Source: Candidatus Methanoperedens sp.
Lineage (GTDB): Archaea > Halobacteriota > Methanosarcinia > Methanosarcinales > Methanoperedenaceae
DNA: 41,389 nucleotides
Assembly (NCBI GenBank): GCA_023249105.1
Contig: JAHFDG010000033.1
Location: forward strand, 1-41,389
Reading direction: 5' to 3'
The notes below the pieces were generated by a model. It ran no database searches. It worked only from the letters and a program-made list of their open reading frames with translations, and was not told the DNA's origin. Each line of letters opens with the position of its first letter. The stretch's first letter is position 1. Of the stretch, positions 25,308 to 32,923 are shown in pieces. Made by a program: the position numbers and the translations under genes.

Positions 25308-25402
25308 CTGTTAATGTATACCCGATTTACCACAAATTATATATGGCAGTAATACTTTATGGTGCTAAATAATACTCCCAGTAATAATATGGTGATAAAA
25401 CA

Positions 25403-26212
25403 ATGTTAGGCGGATTCAATGAAGAACAAATAAGAAGATACTCGCGCCACATCATTTTACCTGAAGTTGGCGGAAAAGGGCAAAAAAAACTTCTCTCCTC
25501 GAAGGTATTATGCATAGGCGCAGGAGGTCTTGGCGCGCCCATAATCGAATACCTTGCAGCGGCAGGCGTGGGGACGCTCGGCATCATCGACGACGACACG
25601 GTTGACCTTAGCAACCTCCAGCGGCAGGTCATCCACGGGGGGAATGTGGGCAAACCCAAAGCCGAATCTGCAAAACAATTTGTCAATAATCTCAATCCCG
25701 ATATCGAAGTAAAAACCTATATCGAACGGCTTAATGCCAATAATGTGGTTGATCTTTTCAATGAATACGATATAGTGGTGGACGGCTCTGATAATTTTGC
25801 AACCCGGTACCTTGTCAATGATGCCTGTGTTATTACTGACACACCGCTATCCCACGGCAGCATATACAGGTTCGAAGGACAGGTCACAACAATAATACCG
25901 CACAAAGGCCCGTGCTACAGGTGTCTCTTTGAACACGCGCCCCCGCCTGGAATGGTGCCGAGCTGCCAGGAGGCTGGAGTGCTTGGCGTTCTCCCCGGCA
26001 TAATAGGCGTAATCCAGGCGACCGAAGTGGTAAAATACCTGCTCGGCATAGGCGAGATGCTTACAGGGCGCCTTATTTACTACGATGCGCTCAACATGAC
26101 CTTTGACGAAATCAAAATGCGGTGGAACAAGCAGTGCCCCGTATGTGGGGAACAACCCAAAATAACATCGATACAGGAAGAAATATACGGAGATTCATGC
26201 AGGATATGGTGA
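25403..26212 (+). CDS. E1-like adenylyltransferase (MoeB/ThiF/UbaA family)
   Basis: 269 residues. Family members adenylate the C-terminal Gly of a ubiquitin-like or sulfur-carrier protein. RYSRHIILPEVGGKGQKKL opens the sequence; the ATP-binding GAGGLGAPIIEYLAAAGVG and DDDTVDLSNLQRQVIH follow. The zinc site uses CYRC (near residue 172) and CPVC (near residue 247). In archaea this type (UbaA) activates SAMP proteins for tRNA thiolation, molybdopterin synthesis and protein modification. GGTGAT precedes the ATG. It heads a five-gene sulfur-relay operon, with tusA starting 4 bases after its stop. No SAMP gene is nearby. Confidence 0.88.
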   Translation: MLGGFNEEQIRRYSRHIILPEVGGKGQKKLLSSKVLCIGAGGLGAPIIEYLAAAGVGTLGIIDDDTVDLSNLQRQVIHGGNVGKPKAESAKQFVNNLNPDIEVKTYIERLNANNVVDLFNEYDIVVDGSDNFATRYLVNDACVITDTPLSHGSIYRFEGQVTTIIPHKGPCYRCLFEHAPPPGMVPSCQEAGVLGVLPGIIGVIQATEVVKYLLGIGEMLTGRLIYYDALNMTFDEIKMRWNKQCPVCGEQPKITSIQEEIYGDSCRIW

Positions 26213-26216
26213 AAAA

Positions 26217-26441
26217 ATGGCAGTTGAACTTGATTTGAAAGGGGAAGTATGCCCCTATACATTTGTAAAAACAAAACTCAAACTTGAGGAACTTGAAAGC
26301 GGCGAAGAACTGTGCGTGACATTTGACCATGCCCCGGCAGTAGAGAACGTGCCGCGCAGCCTGAAAAACGAAGGGCATAAAATAATGGGTATAGAGCAGA
26401 AGGGCGAACACCTCTGGATTGTCAGGATTCGTAAAGCATGA
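26217..26441 (+). CDS. TusA-like sulfur carrier
   Basis: 74 residues. LDLKGEVCPYTFVKTKLKLE carries the single active Cys of the TusA/SirA/YeeD family, with CPYT in place of the usual CPxP. The C-terminal GHKIMGIEQKGEHLWIVRI matches the last strands. TusA accepts persulfide sulfur from a cysteine desulfurase and passes it on. Its stop overlaps the next start (ATGA at 26438-26441). Confidence 0.85.
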   Translation: MAVELDLKGEVCPYTFVKTKLKLEELESGEELCVTFDHAPAVENVPRSLKNEGHKIMGIEQKGEHLWIVRIRKA

Positions 26442-26740
26442 AGCTCGGGATACTATTGACCACAAGCCCTGAGAACGAGAATACCAGTACGGTTATTTCA
26501 ATAAGCTCGGCTGCAAGGGAACAGGGTCATGATGTATCGATTTTCCTGATGTACGACGGCGTTTATAACATACAAAAAAAGGAATTTACTGATCTAATCG
26601 AAAAAGGCGTTAATATCGCCGTCTGTGCGTTCAACGTGGAGCAGCGCAATATCGCCAGGGTGGACGGCATCCTGTTTGGCAGCCAGTACGACCATGCGTG
26701 CATAGCAGGCGAAGTTGACAGGTTCATATCTTTCGGGTGA
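26438..26740 (+). CDS. DsrE-family protein, TusD/DsrE-like
   Basis: 100 residues. ILLTTSPENENTSTVISISS opens the fold and AREQGHDVSIFLMYDGVYN is the typical second block. The Cys in NIAVCAFNVEQRNI sits where TusD and DsrE carry the persulfide-accepting cysteine (C-A---xxxRxI). It would form a complex with the two later paralogues. Overlaps tusA by 4 bases. Gly-rich KxxFSG-type endings are absent. Confidence 0.8.
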   Translation: MKLGILLTTSPENENTSTVISISSAAREQGHDVSIFLMYDGVYNIQKKEFTDLIEKGVNIAVCAFNVEQRNIARVDGILFGSQYDHACIAGEVDRFISFG

Positions 26741-26743
26741 GCA

Positions 26744-26827
26744 ATGAAAAACTTTACGAAAGTTTTATCAAATGAAGGGGTATGGCACATACCCCTATAC
26801 GTCATAAAGGGGCGTAACCCTTTATGA
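26744..26827 (+). CDS. Possible 27-codon leader-type ORF in the sulfur-relay operon
   Basis: An ATG at 26744, preceded by GGGTGA (which includes the stop of the TusD-like gene), opens 27 codons ending in a TGA at 26825-26827. The stop overlaps the ATG of the TusC-like gene as ATGA. The predicted peptide starts MKNFTKVLSNEG and ends IKGRNPL. The whole ORF is made of three hairpin-forming segments. It could couple translation across the spacer or act as a regulatory leader; it could also be a chance frame in a repeat insertion. Confidence 0.4.
   Translation: MKNFTKVLSNEGVWHIPLYVIKGRNPL
26748..26826 (+). repeat. Three successive perfect hairpins between tusD-like and tusC-like genes
   Basis: Hairpin 1: AAAACTTT (26748-26755) / AAAGTTTT (26759-26766), loop 3. 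Hairpin 2: AGGGGTATG (26776-26784) / CATACCCCT (26788-26796), loop 3. Hairpin 3: CATAAAGGG (26803-26811) / CCCTTTATG (26818-26826), loop 6. The last arm contains the ATG of the next gene, whose only ribosome-site-like purines (AAAGGGG) are in the opposite arm, so the structure could hide the start. Confidence 0.75.
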
Positions 26828-27168
26828 AAAAAATAACCGTGATTGTCAGAAACCTTCCCATGAATACAAGGAGAAACGCCGAGGCGCTCCGGATGAGTGT
26901 GGGTCTTACGTTGCGCGAGGATAAGGTCACGGTTATTTTCCTGGATGACGGCGTTTATTCCGCGACCCAAACAAAGCCTGAACTGATTAATCTGAAACCA
27001 TTGACTAAGGAATTCGAGGTGCTTTCAATGCTGAAATGCACATTGCTGGTTGACAGGCTTTCCATGGAAAAGAGGGGTATATCAAATCTTCTTGGAAATG
27101 TGATGCCCGTTCAACGAGACGAGATTGTAAAAACGATAACAGAATCTGATATAGTGATACCATTTTAA
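26824..27168 (+). CDS. DsrE-superfamily protein, TusC/DsrF-like
   Basis: 114 residues. MKKITVIVRNLPMNTRRNAE is a DsrEF-type start. The middle (VTVIFLDDGVYSAT) has the conserved DGVY motif, and the later MLKCTLLVDRLSMEKRGI keeps the RGI block seen in DsrF/TusC. It is expected to form part of a TusBCD-like hexamer. Its ATG lies within a 9-base hairpin stem and has no free ribosome-binding site. The next gene follows after 2 bases. Confidence 0.75.
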   Translation: MKKITVIVRNLPMNTRRNAEALRMSVGLTLREDKVTVIFLDDGVYSATQTKPELINLKPLTKEFEVLSMLKCTLLVDRLSMEKRGISNLLGNVMPVQRDEIVKTITESDIVIPF

Positions 27169-27170
27169 TT

Positions 27171-27416
27171 ATGAAGATACTTCACATTATCCGGAACCCG
27201 AACGATGAAACCCCACTGGAGATAGCAAGGGCGCAGAGCAAGGACCACGAAGTGGCAATATTGTTATTGCACGATGCTGTTTACGCAAAACCTGATTTAA
27301 CGACCTATGCCTGTGCGGCGGATGCAGAGGCGAGAGGGGTTACAGGGCATGAAAACGTGGGATATGACAGGATTGTCAAGATGCTGTTCGAGTTTGATAA
27401 AGTGGTTTCGTGGTAA
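27171..27416 (+). CDS. DsrH/TusB-like protein
   Basis: 81 residues. VAILLLHDAVYAKP, a Cys in the TYACAADAEARGV block, and a C-terminal FDKVVSW (the terminal Trp typical of TusB/DsrH) identify the family. With the two genes before it this completes a TusD-TusC-TusB set in the same order as the bacterial operon. The stop is 4 bases from that of the convergent manC-type gene. Confidence 0.82.
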   Translation: MKILHIIRNPNDETPLEIARAQSKDHEVAILLLHDAVYAKPDLTTYACAADAEARGVTGHENVGYDRIVKMLFEFDKVVSW

Positions 27417-27419
27417 TAT

Positions 27420-28808
27420 TTAAACCACCCGCCCGTATTCATCCTCGAACCTCTCAATATCGTCCTCTCCCACATAATCGCCAAGCTGCACCTCTATGAT
27501 TTCAAGCGGGATTGTTCCGGCGTTTGATAAACGGTGCTTTACTTTAGCCTTTATAAAAGTACTTTCTCCCTCTTCCAGACGTTTTTCTTCACCATCCACC
27601 TGCACCAATGCAATTCCTTTTACCACTACCCAGTGCTCGCTCCTGTGTTTGTGCAACTGCAGGCTGAGTTTCTTTCCCGGCGTGACCCTTATATTTTTTA
27701 TCTTGTGTCTTCCTGACGTTTCAAGTACGGTGTACGAGCCCCATGGCCTGTACACGGTCTGGTGGAGAAGAACCCTTTCGTCTTTCTTTTCTTTAAGCGC
27801 GGTAACTATTTCCTTGACTTTCTGTGAGCTTTTCCTCGGGCATACAAGCAGCGCATCAGCCGTGTCCACCACGACCATATCATTAACATCGATAAGTGAC
27901 ACCGCTTTGTCCTTTTTTGAATAAATCAGGTTGGCAGTGGAATTTATTGAGATATCCTCGCAATTATAGATGGCATTCCCTTTTTCATTCTTTTCAGTTT
28001 CCACATACATGGAATCAAAATCTCCAAGGTCGCTCCATTTGTATCCCAGCTTTACAACTGCCACTCTTCCAGATTTTTCCATGATGCCGTAATCAACTGA
28101 GATGGAGGGGAGTTTCTGGTATATTTGACTGACATCACCGCCGGGTTTCTTGAATGCAGTAAAAATATCAGGTGAATGGGTTTTAAGTTCTTTGAAAAAT
28201 AGTTTTGTGTTGAAAAGGAACATGCCGCTGTTCCAGAGGCATCCTTCTTCGATATATTTCCTTGCAGCCTCAAGTTTGGGTTTTTCCATGAATTTGAGAA
28301 CTTTTTGGGCATTTTCCAGATTTTCCCCGGGTTTTATGTAACCATAGCCTGTGTGAGGGAAAGCCGGTTCAATCCCGAAGGTAACAAGATATTCCCCGGC
28401 TAGTTTTTCCGCGCCCCTTATCGTATCCATGGCATCCATGTCCAGTACGTGGTCTGAAGGGAATACGCCAACTGAACATTCACCGAATCTTTTTTCTATT
28501 TCACTCATCCCAAAACATATTGCAGGGAGAGTATTTTTTCCCTCCGGCTCAATAAGGACCTGGTCTTCCGGGAAATTATACCCGAGCTCTTCAATTTGTC
28601 CTGTTACAAAGAACTTCTGGGCATCGTTCGTGACTACGAATATTTCGGTGATATCCGATAACTTCAGGCACCGAAGCACTGTATTCTGGAAAAGCGATGT
28701 CCTGCCAAGTTTTAAAAACTGTTTCGGGTACTGTTCCCTGCTCAGTGGCCAGAGGCGTGTGCCCGACCCGCCGGCAAGTATTATGGATTTTATGTTATCT
28801 GCGTTCAT
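27420..28808 (-). CDS. manC: Mannose-1-phosphate guanylyltransferase / mannose-6-phosphate isomerase
   Basis: 462 residues, the bifunctional ManC/AlgA type. It makes GDP-mannose for glycan synthesis and has a cupin-type phosphomannose isomerase end. The N-terminus SIILAGGSGTRLWPLSREQY is the nucleotidyltransferase signature. FVEKP-type motif appears as KFMEKPKLEAA, and the C-terminus shows the cupin (RPWGSYTVLETSGRHKIKNI, then LQLHKHRSEHWVVVKG). ATG at 28808. It lies downstream of purP with a 29-base spacer on the same strand. In Archaea it probably feeds N-glycans or the S-layer coat. Confidence 0.93.
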   Translation of the reverse strand: MNADNIKSIILAGGSGTRLWPLSREQYPKQFLKLGRTSLFQNTVLRCLKLSDITEIFVVTNDAQKFFVTGQIEELGYNFPEDQVLIEPEGKNTLPAICFGMSEIEKRFGECSVGVFPSDHVLDMDAMDTIRGAEKLAGEYLVTFGIEPAFPHTGYGYIKPGENLENAQKVLKFMEKPKLEAARKYIEEGCLWNSGMFLFNTKLFFKELKTHSPDIFTAFKKPGGDVSQIYQKLPSISVDYGIMEKSGRVAVVKLGYKWSDLGDFDSMYVETEKNEKGNAIYNCEDISINSTANLIYSKKDKAVSLIDVNDMVVVDTADALLVCPRKSSQKVKEIVTALKEKKDERVLLHQTVYRPWGSYTVLETSGRHKIKNIRVTPGKKLSLQLHKHRSEHWVVVKGIALVQVDGEEKRLEEGESTFIKAKVKHRLSNAGTIPLEIIEVQLGDYVGEDDIERFEDEYGRVV

Positions 28809-28837
28809 CTGTGTTCATCTGCGGTTATATATTTTCA

Positions 28838-29992
28838 TTACGTCACAATCTCTTCCACTCTCTCCTCTTCGATAGCTCGCCTTATCTCCATTGCCATTCT
28901 CCTCCCCGTGCTCATGGGTTTGCGCCAGAGCGTATTGCCGTACGGGTGACCAACGGACACATGCACATTCGTGCCCCCACCCACACGCGGCGCCACATCG
29001 TATACATAGAAATTCAGGTCTTTGTCTACGCATGTCTGGAGGCAGAACGGGCCGATAATCCCGGGTTTATAGTATTTTTGGGTCGCTTCCACGTATTTCC
29101 GAGCTAGTTCAAATGCGTCCTCCAGCAAGGATTCACGAAGCGTGGCCGAGTTGTGACCGCATACCGTATATTCAGGCATTACCTGGCGCTCATTTAGCGT
29201 CATCTGCTGCGGCGCAGGTAATCGTACATGCCCGTCAAGGCTTGTCTCAAAGCGCCAGTCGATACCGAGGAGTTCAATTTTGCTCATTTCCTCTTCAATT
29301 GGCGAGTAGAACATGTCGAGGTTAAAAACAGGTCCGATGATATATCGTTCTATCCTTGCTTCCGCAAGCGCCTCCCGTGTGATTACCCGTTGTTTCAGGA
29401 AGGCTTCTGATTTTTTCTTGAATTCCTGAAATGATGCCGCTGTGAAGAATCCGCGTTCGAGCTTCTTTACTGCATGTGGAAGTTTAACCATAACGAGGCT
29501 GTCGATATCTTCTGGTTTTTCAATTTTTTCAGGGAAGGGAAGACCCGCTTTTTCAAGAAGCCAGTAATAATCCCGCGGAATGCCCCGCTCTTCGCTTCTG
29601 AGCAGGTTTCGGCTCCCGAACATCGGAACTTTGAAATTGTCTTCAATTTCATCTATTCCGCAATAAGAAGTGAACGAGCGGTTCGGGATAAATATCGTGT
29701 TTTTATCCCGCAGTTTTTTCTGGTTTTCGGGTTTTAATATTTCATTGAATTTATTATAAACATCGGCGCTGTCCACTATCCCGCGGATGAGTTTTCCTTT
29801 TTCCCTCTGCGCCTTAAAGTATTCTGTATAAGTCTTCTCCCGTCCCTTTTCGCATACCGCATGAGTCCTGAAACCCTCTTCAACAGCCCCATCGCAAACG
29901 TCGAGAGCAGAGTGGGATGCCAGTACTCCAACTGTGGCTTCACTCAAATCGTATCCGGATAAAACATCTATTATTTCCTTTCTATCTATCAT
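28838..29992 (-). CDS. purP: 5-formaminoimidazole-4-carboxamide ribonucleotide synthetase PurP
   Basis: 384 residues. PurP converts AICAR with formate and ATP to FAICAR, the archaeal route for the penultimate purine step. The N-terminus IDVLSGYDLSEATVGVLASH and the following HSALDVCDGAVEEGFRTHAV are typical. The C-terminal ATP-grasp part includes FCLQTCVDKDLNFYVYDVAP and a Gly-rich GGGTNVHVSVGHPYGNTLW. I start at ATG 29992 because AGGTGA lies 3-4 bases upstream; a GTG at 29998 lies inside that site. GC is slightly higher than neighbours. Confidence 0.93.
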   Translation of the reverse strand: MIDRKEIIDVLSGYDLSEATVGVLASHSALDVCDGAVEEGFRTHAVCEKGREKTYTEYFKAQREKGKLIRGIVDSADVYNKFNEILKPENQKKLRDKNTIFIPNRSFTSYCGIDEIEDNFKVPMFGSRNLLRSEERGIPRDYYWLLEKAGLPFPEKIEKPEDIDSLVMVKLPHAVKKLERGFFTAASFQEFKKKSEAFLKQRVITREALAEARIERYIIGPVFNLDMFYSPIEEEMSKIELLGIDWRFETSLDGHVRLPAPQQMTLNERQVMPEYTVCGHNSATLRESLLEDAFELARKYVEATQKYYKPGIIGPFCLQTCVDKDLNFYVYDVAPRVGGGTNVHVSVGHPYGNTLWRKPMSTGRRMAMEIRRAIEEERVEEIVT

Positions 29993-30049
29993 ATTCACCT
30001 GTAAGTCTTTTACGTCTATGAAGTTTACGATTTTGGAACCTGCACTCCT

Positions 30050-30796
30050 TTATTTTTGAGCTTCAGCAATAATAATGTTAGCGCGCCCTTTTTTTATTTT
30101 TTTGACTAAACCCCTGTTTTCAAGGTCAGCTATCAAGAGACTTACCTTTGCCTCTCCGTATTTTACTTCTTTTCTCAGCTCCTTCTGGGTTACCCTGCCG
30201 CCTTTTTTCAGTATCAGCTCATAAATCCCGCGCAGATCTTCCGGCAGTTCTTTGCTTTCTGTTTTTGCAATTTTTTCAGGGGGAATCTCAATAGTTTCTT
30301 CAGCTTCCTGTTCAATCGGTTTATTTTTCTTTTTCCTCATCCAGTAAAGAATAAATAAAGCAGCGAACACGATGATTATGGTAATTATATAATACTTCAG
30401 ATTGGATTCACTTTTTAATTCCAGGTCGCCAGTCAGGTTTATGTCGCCAAGATATTCGTTTTCCAATTCTGTGGGCGGAAATAGCAGGAGGTCATGGACA
30501 TAATCTCCTTCCCGGTCAATACGTATCTCATCTTCGGCAGCATATTCAAGGATATTATTGCGGTAGTATTTTGCCTTAATCAAATAATTGCCGGATGACA
30601 GGTTGAATGAATATGTCCCGGTCGTTGAAACCACATACTGTGACGGTGTGGAGTTCACCTCTACAATAGTATTTTTAAGCGGAGTTTCAAGATCCGACCA
30701 TTCATAAATGGTACCATACACTTTTGCTGCCTGCGCGCTGGCAATAAGGCTGGTCATTAACAGGATTATAAGAACAAACCGTCTTTTCGTTAACAC
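30050..30796 (-). CDS. Membrane-anchored winged-helix regulator with extracellular beta domain
   Basis: 248 residues. A signal-anchor or signal peptide (FVLIILLMTSLIASAQA) leads into an external domain resembling a carboxypeptidase-regulatory fold (KVYGTIYEWSDLETPLKNTI). One membrane segment lies near residues 136-153 (YYIITIIIVFAALFILYW). After a Glu/Lys linker comes a winged helix (LRGIYELILKKGGRVTQKEL, ending AKVSLLIADLENRGLVKKI). So it may sense the cell surface and regulate genes directly. GTG at 30796, 27 bases after a TATATATA box centred near 30823: probably leaderless. Divergent from the exported-protein gene. Confidence 0.72.
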   Translation of the reverse strand: MLTKRRFVLIILLMTSLIASAQAAKVYGTIYEWSDLETPLKNTIVEVNSTPSQYVVSTTGTYSFNLSSGNYLIKAKYYRNNILEYAAEDEIRIDREGDYVHDLLLFPPTELENEYLGDINLTGDLELKSESNLKYYIITIIIVFAALFILYWMRKKKNKPIEQEAEETIEIPPEKIAKTESKELPEDLRGIYELILKKGGRVTQKELRKEVKYGEAKVSLLIADLENRGLVKKIKKGRANIIIAEAQK

Positions 30797-30817
30797 ATGA
30801 TTCTAATTTTAAAGTAT

Positions 30818-30828
30818 GGTATATATAG
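30818..30828 (-). promoter_or_regulatory. TATA box of the membrane regulator
   Basis: Minus strand AACTATATATACC centred about 27 bases before the GTG at 30796. Its position supports a leaderless transcript for the regulator gene. Confidence 0.55.
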
Positions 30829-30850
30829 TTTGGTGTAAAGTAAAAAAACG

Positions 30851-30870
30851 ATTTATAAAGATTTATAAAG
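30851..30870. repeat. Tandem ATTTATAAAG pair in the divergent promoter region
   Basis: An exact 10-base direct repeat (ATTTATAAAG twice in a row), followed by a partial third unit (GATTTAATGG), between the divergent regulator and exported-protein genes. It may be an operator for the neighbouring winged-helix regulator or two alternative TATA boxes for the rightward transcript. Confidence 0.5.
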
Positions 30871-30995
30871 GATTTAATGGCTTTAAAAAACTTTAAATAT
30901 TAATCATATAAAAGTATGTTTATCTATTCCAGAATTATATTATCGGTCATGCAATTGCCCATGGCGATTGATATAGAATAGAAGGAGGAACAAAG

Positions 30996-32222
30996 ATGAA
31001 AAACAAAAATAAGTTCAGTATATTATCCTCACTTATCGCAGTGATGTTTATATTGAGCATGTTCTCCGGGATTGCAGCTGCGCAAACCCCCAAGGAACAG
31101 TACGAAAAGGCAACGGAACAATATCAGAAAACCAAGGAGAAATACGAAGATACAAGACAAAAATTTGAAAACGCAAAGAAAGAATTCGAGAAAGCTAATA
31201 AGCAATTCAGGGAAGGAAAAGATAATAAATCAAAGGAAGAACTTATTCTAAAAACAAGGGATTATCTTGGAAAAGCAATAGATCATACGGTTTCGCAACT
31301 AAACATCCTGAAATCAAGGGTGGATAATTCTGAAAATAAAGGGGTTCTGCCATTTGATGCCTCTAAAAACATCGATGCTCATATAGCCCAACTGGAACAG
31401 CTAAGAACAAAAGTACAGCAGGCAAACACAACCCAGGAATTTAAAGACTCATATCAGGAGTTAAAAGATTTATATTCAAATATCAGGCTTGAAACCCGCT
31501 ATTATTATGAGATAGTGCTTAACAAAAGAATAGACAATTTCATTACAAAGGCAGATAATGTTTCAGCCAAAATCGATTCAGAAATCCAGAAACTTAAAAG
31601 CCAGGGAAAAGATACAACCAAACTTGAGGAAATGGCTGCAAGTTTCAATAACCTGGTGAAAGAAGCCAAAGATTCCCAGCAGAAAACGAGTGACCTATTT
31701 GCAAGCCATAGCGGATTTTCTTCTGATGGTATGGTGACGGATAATAAAGCTGCTGAAGCTTTTGTAAAACAGGCCGATAACTCTCAAAAAGAAACCGTCA
31801 AAAAGCTGAAAGAAGCCAGCAAGAAATTGTTGGACTTTGTCAAGGATTGGAGAAAAGAGTCAGGCGGAAAAGTTGTAGTACGCGGGACTGGCACACTGAT
31901 AGCAAACGGTAGCGGCAGGGCAGTAATCGAAGGAAACGTGACCGTCACGCTGTCCGGAATAAACGGTACTTTGAAGGTTTCAAGTAATGCGGACGTTGTA
32001 ACAGACGGAACCGGAACCAAAGAAGTTCTCGGAAATGGAGATATCAAATACCAGGGATTCGGTTCAGCAACGATAAAAGGCGATAAAATCAGAGTTGAAA
32101 TTTCGGGTAACGATATCACTCTCACCGCTACCGGAACCGGTTCAGCGGTCATGAGCGGCAAAGGAACCTATAGAACTGAAAAGGATTTCAGTGCAAGCGG
32201 AGAATGGAAGAAGGAGGATTGA
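30996..32222 (+). CDS. Exported protein: coiled coil plus C-terminal beta-repeat domain
   Basis: 408 residues. A signal peptide (LIAVMFILSMFSGIAAAQ, cleavage after about residue 29) is followed by a highly charged coiled coil of KEQYEKATEQYQ-type heptads (residues 30-95). A helical middle continues to about residue 290. The C-terminal 110 residues are short Gly/Thr-rich strands (VVRGTGTLIANGSGRAVIEG and onward; GTGSAVMSGKGTY) that look like a small beta-solenoid. No function is known to me. AAGGAGGAACAAAG lies ahead of the ATG. A lipoprotein gene starts 2 bases after the stop, so the two are coupled. Confidence 0.7.
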   Translation: MKNKNKFSILSSLIAVMFILSMFSGIAAAQTPKEQYEKATEQYQKTKEKYEDTRQKFENAKKEFEKANKQFREGKDNKSKEELILKTRDYLGKAIDHTVSQLNILKSRVDNSENKGVLPFDASKNIDAHIAQLEQLRTKVQQANTTQEFKDSYQELKDLYSNIRLETRYYYEIVLNKRIDNFITKADNVSAKIDSEIQKLKSQGKDTTKLEEMAASFNNLVKEAKDSQQKTSDLFASHSGFSSDGMVTDNKAAEAFVKQADNSQKETVKKLKEASKKLLDFVKDWRKESGGKVVVRGTGTLIANGSGRAVIEGNVTVTLSGINGTLKVSSNADVVTDGTGTKEVLGNGDIKYQGFGSATIKGDKIRVEISGNDITLTATGTGSAVMSGKGTYRTEKDFSASGEWKKED

Positions 32223-32224
32223 AC

Positions 32225-32482
32225 ATGAAAGGTGTTTATATTCTGCTTCTGGCGCTTGTGGTTGTCTCATTAACCCTGGGTTGCGTAGGTAAGAAGGCGC
32301 CCGATACAAAAGCTTCCGTAACACCGGTACAGACAGTATCGCAAGCGCAAACACCGGTACCTCCTGCAGGAACTCCGGCACAGGGCACAGACGAATTCGG
32401 AACCGAGAGCGACATTACAGCAATGGATTCGCTGGTCAACGATTCGAACCTGGATATTTCATTATCAGATATAACAATCTGA
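32225..32482 (+). CDS. Small lipoprotein
   Basis: 85 residues from the ATG at 32225. A short signal with lipobox VSLTLGC predicts lipid attachment at Cys20. The mature part is a Thr/Pro/Gln-rich linker (TPVPPAGTPAQGTDEF) and an acidic end. Starts 2 bases after the exported coiled-coil gene; GGAGGATTGAAC precedes it. Not recognised. Probably displays or anchors the exported partner at the membrane. Confidence 0.72.
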   Translation: MKGVYILLLALVVVSLTLGCVGKKAPDTKASVTPVQTVSQAQTPVPPAGTPAQGTDEFGTESDITAMDSLVNDSNLDISLSDITI

Positions 32483-32483
32483 A

Positions 32484-32521
32484 GGTAAGCGCTTTCGCGT
32501 TTACCCCTTTTTTATTTTTTC
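32484..32521 (+). terminator. Hairpin and T-rich terminator after the lipoprotein gene
   Basis: GGTAAGCG (32484-32491) pairs with CGTTTACC (32498-32505; one G-T pair) around a 6-base loop, followed by CCTTTTTTATTTTTTC. It ends the exported-protein/lipoprotein transcript. Confidence 0.7.
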
Positions 32522-32662
32522 TTATCTGAGCAAGACATGGGAATTGCTTTTATTATGCCTGTCATTCCGCTGCTGATAGTGCAATTCACCATGCATTGAA
32601 CCAAAATTATATAAGCTATTAAGTATAATTTATTCGTGGATGCATACATCGGAGGTGAAATT

Positions 32663-32902
32663 ATGGTACGGCTAGAAAGAGAGGGAGACTCATTCGTACT
32701 CATAACAGGACAAACGCAAAAGCAGGATACCAGCATTTTAATCCATGCCATTTCCGAGCTTCAGAAAAATTCCCCTGACATGGCCAGGATAAAAGAAGGA
32801 CTCCTTTATCTTGACAATTCGGCGGGAATTGATATCAGAAGGGAGATTAAAAGCGTCCTGCAAAAAGCCCTGGAAAATAAAGTTGTGCAAACAGGCTTAT
32901 AA
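32663..32902 (+). CDS. Small hypothetical protein
   Basis: 79 residues from the ATG at 32663, chosen because GGAGGTG lies 6-7 bases upstream; the earlier start at 32636 has none. Two helical halves (SILIHAISELQK and IDIRREIKSVLQKALENKV). Not recognised. A TATA-like AATTATATAAG lies about 50 bases upstream. It is followed 21 bases later by a longer unknown gene and probably shares its transcript. Confidence 0.6.
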   Translation: MVRLEREGDSFVLITGQTQKQDTSILIHAISELQKNSPDMARIKEGLLYLDNSAGIDIRREIKSVLQKALENKVVQTGL

Positions 32903-32923
32903 CTCCATGACAATACTTTATTG

